From contig CALCJF010000028.1 of NCBI GenBank assembly GCA_937967375.1, positions 1 to 61,373 of the forward strand: a stretch of DNA of 61,373 bases. Direction: 5' to 3'. The notes beneath the pieces were generated by a model. That model saw only the letters and a program-made list of their open reading frames with translations, was not told the origin of the DNA and searched no databases. The position numbers and the translations under genes are program-made. Origin of the DNA: an uncultured Leucobacter sp. (GTDB lineage Bacteria; Actinomycetota; Actinomycetes; Actinomycetales; Microbacteriaceae). Positions 1 through 8,038 of this stretch are shown one piece after another. Position 1 is the first letter of the stretch. The number at the start of each line of letters is the position of its first letter.

Positions 1-1
1 C

Positions 2-346
2 GCTGCAGTGCGCGAGTCTGCAGAGGCCGTGGCGATGATCCTTTCGCTCTTCGCCCCGTACACCGCAGAAGACATGTGGGCGAAGCTCGGCCACGAGCCG
101 ACCGTGGCGCTGCAAGTCTGGCCGACCGCCGACGAGTCGCTGCTTGTTGAAGACGAGGTCACGATGGTCGTGCAGGTCGACGGCAAGGTGCGTGAGCGCC
201 TGACGCTGCCCGCATCGGTGAGCGAAGAAGACGCGCGAGCAGCCGCGCTCGAGTCGGCCTCGGTGCAGCGCGCGATCGGTGATCGTCAGATTGCCAACGT
301 GATCGTGCGCGTGCCGAAGATCGTGAGCATCGCGACGAAGCCGTAG
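2..346 (+). CDS. leuS: Leucyl-tRNA synthetase, C-terminal end (5' truncated by window)
   Basis: The reading frame is open from the first bases of the window and ends at a TAG, so only about the last 115 residues of the enzyme are present. Leucyl-tRNA synthetase charges tRNA-Leu in the cytoplasm. What is seen matches the end of the anticodon-binding domain (LFAPYTAEDMWAKLGH, then WPTAD) followed by the small C-terminal domain (VVQVDGKVRERLTLP and a final IANVIVRVPKIV). The apparent internal ATG at position 35 is not the start. The gene ends convergently against the next gene, with a shared hairpin. Identification rests on the highly conserved tail and is firm; the catalytic domain lies outside the window. 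Confidence 0.93.
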   Translation, partial: AAVRESAEAVAMILSLFAPYTAEDMWAKLGHEPTVALQVWPTADESLLVEDEVTMVVQVDGKVRERLTLPASVSEEDARAAALESASVQRAIGDRQIANVIVRVPKIVSIATKP

Positions 347-360
347 CCGGTATCGCTGAG

Positions 361-404
361 AGAGCGCGAGCAGTGGCCGAAGATTCGGCTACTGCTCGCG
401 CTCT
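361..404. terminator. Bidirectional terminator hairpin between leuS and the convergent membrane-protein gene
   Basis: A perfect 14-bp stem (361-374 with 391-404) continues past one G-T wobble into GCCGA/TCGGC (376-380 with 385-389), with a 4-nt AGAT loop, giving about 20 paired positions. It is followed on the plus strand by CTTCTCGTTGCTTTG, which is only moderately T-rich. The stop codon of the minus-strand gene (389-391) lies inside the hairpin. Confidence 0.7.
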
Positions 405-1195
405 TCTCGTTGCTTTGTGCGTGTGCGGCGATGTCCGCTGTAGAGAGCCCAGAGCATCGTCGCGAGAAACGCGTAGAACATGAGTCGGCCGATCCAGAGC
501 AGCCAGGGATGCTCCACCCCCTCGTTTCCGGCAATGCCGAGCACAACCAACCACACCGATCCGCGGTGCTGCGGGGTCGCGATGGTTGCCGTGCCGCCGA
601 TGAGCAGACACATCGCCACGAGATAGGCGATGAACCCCGCAAGGCGAATCTGGCCGGCTCCATCTGATCGCTCGGAGTTCGAACGCCCGGTCGCGACGCG
701 AACCACGCCTCGTATGAGCAATTCAACTGGCAGGAGTACCGCGACGAGCAAAAGTGGGCCCGAGATTGTCGCCGCAGCCAACAGCAGGAAGAGGAGAAAC
801 GCGAGCTGCCAGGTTGATGATCCACGCCGATCATCGAATTCGCCAGCCGCGATCCACGGTGTGAGCAGGCACAGGACCGCCACGGGGGTCGTCGCGGTAA
901 TGAACCAGCCGTGCCGAAACGGGGCCGCTCGTTTCAGCAGAGAGCGAGGCTCCATGATGAGCCCAAAGCCCATGCGCGTGACGATCGCCGATTGCATCGC
1001 CAGAATGGCGAGTACCGCATAAAAGGCCGTCGTAAGGTTGCTGTGATGCCGATCCTGCTCTGGTGGGAGCGCGAGCATGATGCTCGCCACTGCACAGAGC
1101 ACCAGAAACACCCCCAGTGGCTCGAGCAGACGAAATCTCGTGAGCGCGCGCTTTCGGGCTTGCAGCTGAGCCTCTGTGAAGGTGAGTCGAACCAT
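389..1195 (-). CDS. Polytopic membrane protein of unknown function (268 aa)
   Basis: I do not recognise a family. The protein has a short basic N-terminus (QARKRALTRFR), then about five to six hydrophobic segments (around residues 24-44, 55-75, 98-115, 130-160, 185-205 and 235-255), and ends in a highly charged cytosolic-looking tail rich in R, K and E. No catalytic motif is visible. It stands alone between convergent leuS and the holA gene, separated from holA by about 43 bp on the opposite flank, and reads in the same direction as holA, so it could be distal in a comEA-comEC-holA transcript. The ATG start has no strong ribosome-binding site. The real coding status is supported by length and consistent hydropathy. 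Confidence 0.6.
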   Translation of the reverse strand: MVRLTFTEAQLQARKRALTRFRLLEPLGVFLVLCAVASIMLALPPEQDRHHSNLTTAFYAVLAILAMQSAIVTRMGFGLIMEPRSLLKRAAPFRHGWFITATTPVAVLCLLTPWIAAGEFDDRRGSSTWQLAFLLFLLLAAATISGPLLLVAVLLPVELLIRGVVRVATGRSNSERSDGAGQIRLAGFIAYLVAMCLLIGGTATIATPQHRGSVWLVVLGIAGNEGVEHPWLLWIGRLMFYAFLATMLWALYSGHRRTRTKQREEREQ

Positions 1196-1238
1196 GGCGA
1201 GTGTGTATTTAGGGGGCGCAGGCGAACCAAGCGACGCG

Positions 1239-2258
1239 TTAGCGCCCCCGCTTCGCGACGAAGAGCACGTACTTCTCGAGAGCGTAGATCGGGTCGCGAC
1301 TGCCTCCCTTGAGTGCGAGCTCAGTCTCTGCCGCGAGGTCTATCGCGCGCGCGAGATCTCCTTCGGTCCAGCCGCGAGTCTCGCGCTGTGCGCGCTCGAC
1401 CTGCCAGGGTGCCATGCCGAACGCCGACGCGAGCTCGCCCGAGCTACCGCGAGCGCCGTAGACGCGCGCCATCGCGCGCACCTTCATATTGAGCGCCGCT
1501 AGCATCGGAATCGCGTCGGTGCCCGTGCTGAGCGCCTGGCGCAGCAGCACAAGCGCTTCTGCTGCGCGGCCCGCGGTTGCGGCGTCGGCGACCTTGAACG
1601 CTCCGGCCTCGACACGCCCCTCGGTCGATCGCTCGACGTCTTGCTCCGAGATGCGCTTGCCGAGGTCTGAGACCAGCTGCTCGATCGCGCCGGCAAGCTC
1701 GCCCAGACCACCCTGGTAGGCGGCAACGAGAGATCTCAGCGCACCCGGCGCGATCTGGGCGCCCAGGCGTCGAAACTCGGCCTGGGCGAAGCTCAGGCGA
1801 TCGGCATCTTTTTTGATCTCGGCGCACACGACCTCGATCGCGCCGAGCGAGGCACCGGCATCGCCGCGCACGGCGTCGAGCAGGGCCTTGCCGCGTTGGC
1901 CGCTCGCGTGGCGCAGCACGAGCGTCGCGTCGTCTGCGGGCTGCGTGAGGTAGCGCTTGGCGTCTTCGAGAAACGCATCGCTCGCCTTCTCGACGCCTTC
2001 AATGCGTATCAGTCGGGGTTCGGCGAACAGTGAGGGGCTCGCCACGGTGAAGAGTTCGCCCGACCCATAGCCCGCCGCGTCGATGTCGTGAATCTCGAGT
2101 GCGGCGTCGCGCTCGCGCAGCGTTTCGCGAATCGATCTTGCCGCGCGGTCGGCGAGAAACTGCTCTGGCCCGCTGATCAGCACGACCGGGGCCGGGCGGG
2201 CCTCGTCGTAGCCGATCTTCGCGATCTTCGCTTTGCTTGCTCTTGCTGTCGCTGCCAC
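1239..2258 (-). CDS. holA: DNA polymerase III delta subunit (clamp-loader wrench)
   Basis: The delta subunit opens the beta sliding clamp as part of the clamp-loader complex at the replication fork. The protein is 339 residues, the usual size. The N-terminal AAA+-like domain carries the family hallmark SGPEQFLADRA near residues 29-39 and lacks a functional Walker A, as is normal for delta. The C-terminal part contains the conserved collar-domain stretch ALNMKVRAMARVYGARG. The start is a GTG at 2256-2258. There is no Shine-Dalgarno, but a TAGGCT -10 ends six nucleotides upstream, so the gene is probably leaderless. It follows comEC directly (9 bp), the common actinobacterial comEA-comEC-holA order. 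Confidence 0.9.
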   Translation of the reverse strand: MAATARASKAKIAKIGYDEARPAPVVLISGPEQFLADRAARSIRETLRERDAALEIHDIDAAGYGSGELFTVASPSLFAEPRLIRIEGVEKASDAFLEDAKRYLTQPADDATLVLRHASGQRGKALLDAVRGDAGASLGAIEVVCAEIKKDADRLSFAQAEFRRLGAQIAPGALRSLVAAYQGGLGELAGAIEQLVSDLGKRISEQDVERSTEGRVEAGAFKVADAATAGRAAEALVLLRQALSTGTDAIPMLAALNMKVRAMARVYGARGSSGELASAFGMAPWQVERAQRETRGWTEGDLARAIDLAAETELALKGGSRDPIYALEKYVLFVAKRGR

Positions 2259-2264
2259 GTCTCA

Positions 2265-2270
2265 AGCCTA
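2265..2270 (-). promoter_or_regulatory. -10 element for leaderless holA, overlapping the comEC stop codon
   Basis: TAGGCT on the minus strand ends six nucleotides before the holA GTG. Its first three bases are the TAG stop codon of comEC. No clear -35 is visible. Confidence 0.55.
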
Positions 2271-4862
2271 CTGGCCGCGCTCTGCCCAGGCGGCCAGGGT
2301 GCCGTCGGGCTGCCGCACAAGTGCGACGTTGCCTAGGGAATCGGTTCGCAGCGCCCGCGTGCCGGCGCGCGCAAGCACCCCGAGCGTCTCACTGTTCGGG
2401 TGCCCATAGCGGTTGTCTGCGCCGACTGAAAGAAGCCCCCAGTCTGCGCCGATCCTTTCGTAGAGCGCCGGGTCTTGGTCGCTGCTGCCGTGGTGCGCAA
2501 CTTTCACGACGTCGATGCCCGCGGACCAAGCGCTCATCTCGATGCCTCGCAGCATTGCGCTCTGTTCTTCGTAGCCGGTGTCGGCGAGCAGTAGCGCTCG
2601 ATGCCCGTCGACCTCGAGCAGCAATACGATGCTTGCCGCATTGCTGTCGGTGAGCAACGCGTCACGAGGGGGAGCGAGCGCCAACCACGCGAGCCCGGCT
2701 CTGTTCCCGGCAGCCGTCGTGCCTCGGCTGGCGGTGCTGCCAGCACCGCCAGCTTTGCCAGCACTGCCGACTTGGAACGGCACCTCAGCCTCGGTCAACG
2801 CGCGCACGACCGCCCGCTGCCCGGTTTGCTCGCCCGAGACCGTCGGGGCGAGCAACGCGGCGTCGACGCGAGGTAGCACGCTCGTGACCGCGCCAACGTG
2901 ATCCCGATCGTCATGAGTGAGCACGAGCAGCGAAATTCGACGCACGCCAAAATCTGCGAGGCAGCCTTCGAGCGCTTCTGGGTCGTCGCCGGTATCGATC
3001 AGGATGACTTCGCTCGGAACATCGGGGTCTCGCGCAAGGAGCGCATCGCCCTGGCCCACATCACAGGCAACAATCACCCAGTCGGCCGGTGTCGCAAGTT
3101 GCTCCGCGAGTGGATGCAGCAGCGTGACGGAGACGAAGACGGTGAGGGCTGCGCTCGTCAGAACCGCGACCGTGACGCGGATCTTCAGCGGAGTTCTGGG
3201 ACGAGGCTGCCAAGGCTGCCGCAGCTCGACCCGTGCACCAGAGGGCAGGCCGATTCGCCCCGTCGCGAGCGCCCAAGCGGCAACCAACGCGAGCTGGCAG
3301 GCGGCGAGCAATAGTGCGCCGGGCCATCCCTGCGGCCAGTTCCATCTACCAGCCGGAAGAGCGGCACAGAATTCGGCAGTCGCGGCCACCCACGATGCTG
3401 GCCAGCTCGCAGCGTGAATCACGAGCATCGCCGCGCCCGGCGAGATCGGGCCGAGCATAACGGCGATCAACCCGAGACCCGTGCCCAGGGGCACAGCTGG
3501 CGCGGCGACGAGATTCGCGAGCACGCCGACGGCAGGCACACCGGGCTGCAGCAGCAACAGCAGAGGGCCGCAAGAAAGCTGGGCGGCGAGAGCCACCGAG
3601 AATGGCAGCGCGAGAATGCGGGGTAGCCGAACCCGCCTGCGCAACCAGTGTGAGGTGGGTGCCGCGAGCAGCAGAATGCCCAGGGTCGCGGCGACTGAGA
3701 GTGCGAACCCGGCTTGCAGCGCTTGCCAGGGGTCGAATGCGAGTAAGACGAGAATCGCAAGGCCAAGCGCCGGAAGCGCAGTGCTCCGTCTCCCACCGAA
3801 CTCACCGACGAGCAGGACTGCCGCCATCGCGGCAGCTCGGAGCACTGAGGCGTCGGGGCCGACGACGACCACGAACGCGGTGAGCGCTGCGCCCGCGGCG
3901 AGCGCACGCAGCCTGCGACCCGCTCCGAGGCGAGACACGCACCAGATCATCGCGGCGATGACCAGTCCGGTGTTGCTGCCCGACACCGCCGTCAGGTGGC
4001 TGAGGGAGCTTTCAAGCATCAGCTCGCCTAATGCTTCGGGGATGGGCGAGGTATCGCCGACGGAGAAGCCGGGCACGAGCTCGGCTGCCGGGACTTCGCT
4101 TGCGTGCTGCACGAGGAGCGCACGAAAGGTAGCGGCAACTGAGCCGAGCGTGGCGTCGAACCCGCCGACGTGAACCTCGCGCAGCGAAGAAGGATTCGCC
4201 GTGTACGCAGAGCTGTCTGCAGCTGGCTGAGCGGTGAGCTTCGCCGTGACTCGCAGCCGCGTGCCTGGCCCCCAGCGTGCCGCCCTCCAACCGGTGTCGG
4301 TGTCGGAAAGCCACAACAGCATGGGTAACTGCAGGCCCGCTGCGAGCGAGCTCTCGGATTCATCACTCGGCCTCGGAGCGAACGCCACAATGCGTACCCA
4401 TTCGCGATCGCCGAGCTCAGTGCGTTTCATCTCGGGAAATCCGCTTAGCCGCGCTTCGAATGTGACGGGCAGGGCCTCTGCGGCTGCCTGCTGAAAGAAC
4501 GGCGCCGCCCGCCCTGCCTCGAGCGTGTGCATTCTGGCTCCGAGCAACACGAAGCACCCGCACAACAGCGCGACCATTGATACGGCTATGCTCGGCCATG
4601 CCTTGACCACGGCTTTCGCCTTACCCAGACGCCCGAACCACCAACCAGTCAGCGTCAGGCAGCCCGCGGCTGCGGCGAGGAGTGCAATCTCGCGGCCTCG
4701 CCCTGGCGAGAGGATTGCCCAACTGGTGAGTGCCCAACACAGCAGCGCAACTGCCAGGAGTCGCCACTGACCCGGCGGTGACCGGGCCTCTGCCGTTGCG
4801 TCGGGCGTGAAGCCGAGCCCGCCCAGGGGGTCGGTGACCGGGCTGCCCTCCCGCGTGGTCAT
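2268..4862 (-). CDS. comEC: ComEC/Rec2-family DNA-uptake channel with C-terminal metallo-beta-lactamase domain
   Basis: ComEC is the inner-membrane channel for single-stranded DNA uptake. The 864-residue protein has N-terminal hydrophobic segments, an extracellular OB-like region, a multi-helix Competence domain (for example AVSGSNTGLVIAAMIW) and a C-terminal beta-lactamase-like nuclease domain with CDVGQGDALL, the metal-site motif LTHDDRDHVGA and VKVAHHGSSDQ. A Gly/Ala/Ser-rich loop inside the nuclease domain is encoded over a perfect DNA palindrome (2728-2752). The start overlaps the comEA stop by 4 nt (GTGA or ATGA type), so translation is coupled. Natural competence is not proven by this pair alone, since no ComG or type IV pilus genes are in the window. 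Confidence 0.92.
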   Translation of the reverse strand: MTTREGSPVTDPLGGLGFTPDATAEARSPPGQWRLLAVALLCWALTSWAILSPGRGREIALLAAAAGCLTLTGWWFGRLGKAKAVVKAWPSIAVSMVALLCGCFVLLGARMHTLEAGRAAPFFQQAAAEALPVTFEARLSGFPEMKRTELGDREWVRIVAFAPRPSDESESSLAAGLQLPMLLWLSDTDTGWRAARWGPGTRLRVTAKLTAQPAADSSAYTANPSSLREVHVGGFDATLGSVAATFRALLVQHASEVPAAELVPGFSVGDTSPIPEALGELMLESSLSHLTAVSGSNTGLVIAAMIWCVSRLGAGRRLRALAAGAALTAFVVVVGPDASVLRAAAMAAVLLVGEFGGRRSTALPALGLAILVLLAFDPWQALQAGFALSVAATLGILLLAAPTSHWLRRRVRLPRILALPFSVALAAQLSCGPLLLLLQPGVPAVGVLANLVAAPAVPLGTGLGLIAVMLGPISPGAAMLVIHAASWPASWVAATAEFCAALPAGRWNWPQGWPGALLLAACQLALVAAWALATGRIGLPSGARVELRQPWQPRPRTPLKIRVTVAVLTSAALTVFVSVTLLHPLAEQLATPADWVIVACDVGQGDALLARDPDVPSEVILIDTGDDPEALEGCLADFGVRRISLLVLTHDDRDHVGAVTSVLPRVDAALLAPTVSGEQTGQRAVVRALTEAEVPFQVGSAGKAGGAGSTASRGTTAAGNRAGLAWLALAPPRDALLTDSNAASIVLLLEVDGHRALLLADTGYEEQSAMLRGIEMSAWSAGIDVVKVAHHGSSDQDPALYERIGADWGLLSVGADNRYGHPNSETLGVLARAGTRALRTDSLGNVALVRQPDGTLAAWAERGQ
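2728..2752. repeat. Perfect 25-nt palindrome inside comEC
   Basis: CTGGCGGTGCTG (2728-2739), a single central C, then CAGCACCGCCAG (2741-2752): a 12-bp stem with a one-base centre. It encodes part of a low-complexity AGKAGGAG loop of the ComEC nuclease domain. Confidence 0.85.
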
Positions 4863-5713
4863 ACCGTCACCAGGCTCTGCAGCTGTTCGAAGATTTTTAC
4901 GCCGATGCCCGAGACCCCCAGCAGTTGGTCGGGGCTATCAAAGTCGCCGTTCGCCTCTCGCCAGTCGAGAATTCTTTGCGCGAGGGCTGGGCCGACTCGG
5001 GGCAAGGTTTCGAGGGCTGCCAGGTCTGCGGTATTCAGGTTGACCAGGCCGTTGCTTGTTGCCGAGACTCCTGTGTTGGCGCCGCCACTCGCAGCGCCAC
5101 CCTGGCCAGGCGCACCTGTGGCGTCGAGCGAGGCGGCTGTGTCTGCGTTGGGAACCAACACCTGCTCTCCGTCGTTGAGCGGCCGAGCGAGGTTGAGCGC
5201 AGAGAGCACCGCGGTTTCGGTCGCCCCTCCGGCCGCCTCGATTGCAGCGAGCACGCGCGAGTTCGCCTCGAGCTCGTACACCCCGGGCTTGGCCACCTCG
5301 CCGACCACGTGCACGTAGAGCGGAGCGGAGGCTTCTGTGCCGGCGCCGGTCGACCCACCGGAGTGCCCGATCTCCGATGCATCTGCGACCGCCGGGCCAT
5401 CGTTCTGCCCGGCGAGCATCTCTTCAGATGCGGCGCTCACCGCGTGCGGTTGCACCCAGACCATGGCGATCGACACCACGATCGTGAGCGCGAACGCTGC
5501 GGCGGCCGCGGCGGCGGGCACGGCCACCCCGCGCTGCACCCGATCCCAGAGGCGACGGTGCGGCCTGAGGCCCACGGGCTCGGGGGAGCCGGATATATCG
5601 GGCGATCGCTCGGGCGCAAGTTCACGAAGCCTGGCTGCCCATCGCGATGTCGATGGCTCGGCGAGCGCCGGCTCGGGAGGGTTCGAGGCTGGGAGTGAGG
5701 GTTGCGTTGACAT
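4859..5713 (-). CDS. comEA: ComEA-family helix-hairpin-helix DNA-binding protein
   Basis: ComEA binds incoming double-stranded DNA on the outer face of the membrane and feeds ComEC. The 284-residue protein has a cytosolic proline-rich N-terminus, one membrane segment (about residues 70-92, AVPAAAAAAAFALTIVVSIA), an SLBB domain (PLYVHVVGEVAKPGVYEL) and a C-terminal pair of helix-hairpin-helix motifs (VNLNTADLAALETLPRVGP, then LLGVSGIGVKIFEQL). It is the first gene of a comEA-comEC pair with a 4-nt overlap. The ATG start has no good ribosome-binding site, but a TAGCTT -10 sits six nucleotides upstream, suggesting a leaderless message. The N-terminal cytosolic extension is typical of actinobacterial members. 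Confidence 0.92.
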   Translation of the reverse strand: MSTQPSLPASNPPEPALAEPSTSRWAARLRELAPERSPDISGSPEPVGLRPHRRLWDRVQRGVAVPAAAAAAAFALTIVVSIAMVWVQPHAVSAASEEMLAGQNDGPAVADASEIGHSGGSTGAGTEASAPLYVHVVGEVAKPGVYELEANSRVLAAIEAAGGATETAVLSALNLARPLNDGEQVLVPNADTAASLDATGAPGQGGAASGGANTGVSATSNGLVNLNTADLAALETLPRVGPALAQRILDWREANGDFDSPDQLLGVSGIGVKIFEQLQSLVTV

Positions 5714-5719
5714 GCCACC

Positions 5720-5725
5720 AAGCTA
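5720..5725 (-). promoter_or_regulatory. -10 element for leaderless comEA
   Basis: TAGCTT on the minus strand ends six nucleotides before the comEA ATG. No recognisable -35. Confidence 0.45.
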
Positions 5726-5853
5726 GGCGAGCGCGTCACGCATACATCGAACAAGTCTGAAACTCGCAAAAACCGGTGCATAACCCGAGAACGCGCCTAC
5801 CTGTGAGCGACAACTGGCTAGACGACGGCGAGAAGCTCACCCGGCCCCTCAGA

Positions 5854-5859
5854 TAAGCT
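5854..5859 (+). promoter_or_regulatory. -10 element for the leaderless ASCH-domain gene
   Basis: TAAGCT ends six nucleotides before the ATG at 5866, and there is no Shine-Dalgarno in between. Confidence 0.55.
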
Positions 5860-5865
5860 GCACGC

Positions 5866-6342
5866 ATGAGCGAGCAGAACCCCCAGCAGATCGCCGACTT
5901 CTGGCGGCAGGCCCGCGCCGGGCTGGTCGGCGCTCCTGAATCCGTGCCCGAGGCCTGGGCATTCGGGGCAACGCCAGCGCACGCCGACGGCTTACTTGCC
6001 CTGGTGCTCGCAGGCACGAAGACCGGCACCGCATCGTCCCTCTGGGACTACGAGGCGCTTGGCGATCCTTTGCCGATGGCCGGCGAATACAGCATCATTC
6101 TTGACGCCGCTCACCAACCGCGCGCTGTGATCGAGACGACAGAGGTGAAAATCGTCCCGTTTGACGAAGTCACCGAAGAACACGCTCACTCAGAGGGCGA
6201 GGGCGACCTCAGTCTCGCCGCTTGGCGTGAGATTCACGAGCGCTACTGGCGCTTGCATTCCGAGAATCCACGAGGCTTCGCGCCCGACATGCCCGTAGTG
6301 TGCGAGCGGTTTCGTTTGGTGTATCGCGCGCCCGCAGCCTAG
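5866..6342 (+). CDS. ASCH domain protein
   Basis: The 158-residue protein matches the ASCH fold, a PUA-like RNA-binding or nucleoside-processing domain. The core KTGTASSLWDYEALGDPLP followed by GEYSIILDAAHQPRAVIETTEV and the late EERYWR/F-type segment (IHERYWRLHSENP) is characteristic. In this subgroup of about 150 residues the function is not settled; relatives include an acetylcytidine amidohydrolase and putative RNA-binding regulators. The gene is monocistronic: it diverges from comEA and converges on tesB. Its ATG follows a TAAGCT -10 by six nucleotides, consistent with leaderless expression. Confidence 0.8.
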   Translation: MSEQNPQQIADFWRQARAGLVGAPESVPEAWAFGATPAHADGLLALVLAGTKTGTASSLWDYEALGDPLPMAGEYSIILDAAHQPRAVIETTEVKIVPFDEVTEEHAHSEGEGDLSLAAWREIHERYWRLHSENPRGFAPDMPVVCERFRLVYRAPAA

Positions 6343-6351
6343 CGCCATGAG

Positions 6352-7215
6352 CTATTGCCCAGGCGGCCGAATCATGCTCTCTTGCGCGACGCTCGCGACA
6401 AGCTCGCCCGCGCGGTTGTAGAAGCGCCCATGCGTGAGCCCCCGCGCACCCTGTGCGGTGGGGGAGTCGAGCACGTACAGCAACCACTCGTCGACCTGAA
6501 ACGGCCGGTGAAACCACATTGCGTGGTCGAGACTCGCGACACGGAGCCCCGGGGTTGCCCACGGAATCGAGTGCTGGCGCATGACGGGTTCGACGAGCAG
6601 GTAGTCGCTCGCAAACGCGAGAGCCGCCGAGTGCAGCATTTGCCCGGCATCGATATTGTCGCGGCTACGCAGCCAGACCCGCATCGTGTTGCCCGGATCC
6701 TCGACCTTCACCGTGATGTCGTTGTCGATGTGTCGCAGGTCAAACGGTCGATTCAGCAACCACGACGCGCGCGTGTCGGCGAGATGCCCGTACTTCTCCC
6801 ACACCGTCGGCAGCTCCTCGGGGGCAGGCAGGCCCGCCATGTCGTAGCTGCTCTGGTGTTCGAGGCCGGGTTCGTCGACCTGGAACGAAGCGATCAGTGA
6901 CATGAGAATCTCGCCCGACTGGTACGCCTGCACGCGTCGGGTCGAGAACGATCCGCCGTCGTGCAGTCGAGCTACCTCGAACGTCATGCGCAACTCGGCG
7001 TCGCCGGGCCGCAAAAAGTAGCCATGCATCGAATGGATCGTGCGATCCTTTTCGACGGTTTCACCGGCTGCCGCGAGTGCCTGCCCGAGTACCTGGCCGC
7101 CGAACGAACGCCCGTGCGGCGTTGGCAGCGCCGGGCCCGTGAAGATGTCGTACTGGGTGCGGGCCTCGCTGTCGTGCAGTGAGAGCATCTCGAGAAGATC
7201 GGGTATTGCTGACAT
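6352..7215 (-). CDS. tesB: Acyl-CoA thioesterase II
   Basis: TesB hydrolyses acyl-CoA to free fatty acid and CoA in the cytoplasm. The 287-residue length fits the double hot-dog family. Seen motifs include GRSFGGQVLGQAL in the first hot-dog and MHGYFLRPGD, then in the second hot-dog SLDHAMWFHRPFQVDEWLLY and the closing GLTHGRFYNRAGELVASVAQE, which carries the Asp/Thr/Gln-type catalytic region of this family. A strong ribosome-binding site (AGGAGGG) lies before the ATG. The gene stands alone, divergent from the next gene, with its stop 9 bp from the ASCH stop. Confidence 0.93.
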   Translation of the reverse strand: MSAIPDLLEMLSLHDSEARTQYDIFTGPALPTPHGRSFGGQVLGQALAAAGETVEKDRTIHSMHGYFLRPGDAELRMTFEVARLHDGGSFSTRRVQAYQSGEILMSLIASFQVDEPGLEHQSSYDMAGLPAPEELPTVWEKYGHLADTRASWLLNRPFDLRHIDNDITVKVEDPGNTMRVWLRSRDNIDAGQMLHSAALAFASDYLLVEPVMRQHSIPWATPGLRVASLDHAMWFHRPFQVDEWLLYVLDSPTAQGARGLTHGRFYNRAGELVASVAQESMIRPPGQ

Positions 7216-7316
7216 GCGCCCTCCTGATCAGGTCGGCGAGATTCGCCGCTGCAGTGCCGTCGGTGGTTGCTCAAGTCTATTGCTGCGAAGGGGATCGCCG
7301 AGCCCGCGGCACGCCA

Positions 7317-7322
7317 TAGGCT
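7317..7322 (+). promoter_or_regulatory. -10 element that fixes the GTG start at 7330
   Basis: TAGGCT ends seven nucleotides before GTG 7330. A start at the upstream TTG (7267) would place this promoter inside the gene, so the downstream GTG is preferred. Confidence 0.55.
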
Positions 7323-7329
7323 GAGAGGC

Positions 7330-7983
7330 GTGACTTCGCAGCTGCACCTTCTCGACCACGCCACGCGAGACGACTTGCGCGTCTACCTCGAGCGCCTGCA
7401 ACGCTCGGGTCAGGCCGAGGTGCGTGTGGTGGTACGTGGGTCGACACTCGCCGTATTCGGCTGCACTCAGGCGCCGAGCACGCTACTCGACCCGCTCCCG
7501 GTGGTGCTGGTGCTGCGCTCGTTCTCGCTCGCTTCTGAGCCTGCAGCGGAGAACGGCGGCATCGACATCACCGTGCTCGGTCGCGGGCTGCTCGATCGCA
7601 TTGCGCGCATGGGCGTGCTCGGCCTGACGCTCGAGCTTCCCGACACGCTGGTGGCCGCAGCCTGGGCAGGAGTGTTGCCGCCGGTGAGCGGCTGGCAGCG
7701 CGCAGGAGTGATCGACGGGCCGTCGCTTGTCGCGGTCGCGAATCAGGGCATCGATCGGGTGGCCGAGGCGTTGCCTGAAAACCCGGGGGAGGCCATAGTG
7801 CGCAAGGTGCGAGAGTCCGTGTGGGGCGCCGAGATGGCCCCTGGCGTGCCCGCCGCCGCCGCATTCGCCGCCGAGGTGATGGGGTTTCTGGTCGACGAAC
7901 CTCGGGTTCCGCTCGCACGCAGCATCACCTGGACACGACTCGACACCTCTCGTGGGCAGGTCCTCGTGAGGGCGCGCGGGTGA
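7330..7983 (+). CDS. Conserved hypothetical protein (217 aa)
   Basis: I do not recognise a named domain. The protein begins TSQLHLLDHATRDDLRVYLE, is mixed alpha/beta in appearance, has no signal peptide or membrane segment, and holds one cysteine (VFGCTQAPS). The middle (VLVLRSFSLA, DITVLGRGLLDRIARMG, LTLELPDTLVAAAWAGVLPP) looks like a soluble globular protein. It lies between tesB (divergent) and rpoZ, about 55 bp upstream of the omega-subunit gene, where gmk sits in many actinobacteria. The frame is open from 7267, but GTG 7330 is preferred because of its leaderless-type promoter. Function unknown. Confidence 0.6.
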   Translation: MTSQLHLLDHATRDDLRVYLERLQRSGQAEVRVVVRGSTLAVFGCTQAPSTLLDPLPVVLVLRSFSLASEPAAENGGIDITVLGRGLLDRIARMGVLGLTLELPDTLVAAAWAGVLPPVSGWQRAGVIDGPSLVAVANQGIDRVAEALPENPGEAIVRKVRESVWGAEMAPGVPAAAAFAAEVMGFLVDEPRVPLARSITWTRLDTSRGQVLVRARG

Positions 7984-8002
7984 GTGTCTGCCAGTAATGG
8001 GG

Positions 8003-8008
8003 TAGAAT
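8003..8008 (+). promoter_or_regulatory. Probable -10 for rpoZ
   Basis: TAGAAT lies 30 nt before the rpoZ ATG, giving a short leader that contains the GGAG ribosome-binding site. The -35 is not clear. Confidence 0.45.
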
Positions 8009-8038
8009 GGATGGGTTATCTAGAAGGAGACGCAGCAC

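Noticed and set aside
2728..2752. Palindrome in comEC as a terminator
   Set aside because: It lies in the middle of a coding domain and no T-run follows on either strand.
5733..5765. CGAACAAGTCTG near comEA as a LexA box
   Set aside because: Only the left half matches; the right half lacks GTTCG.
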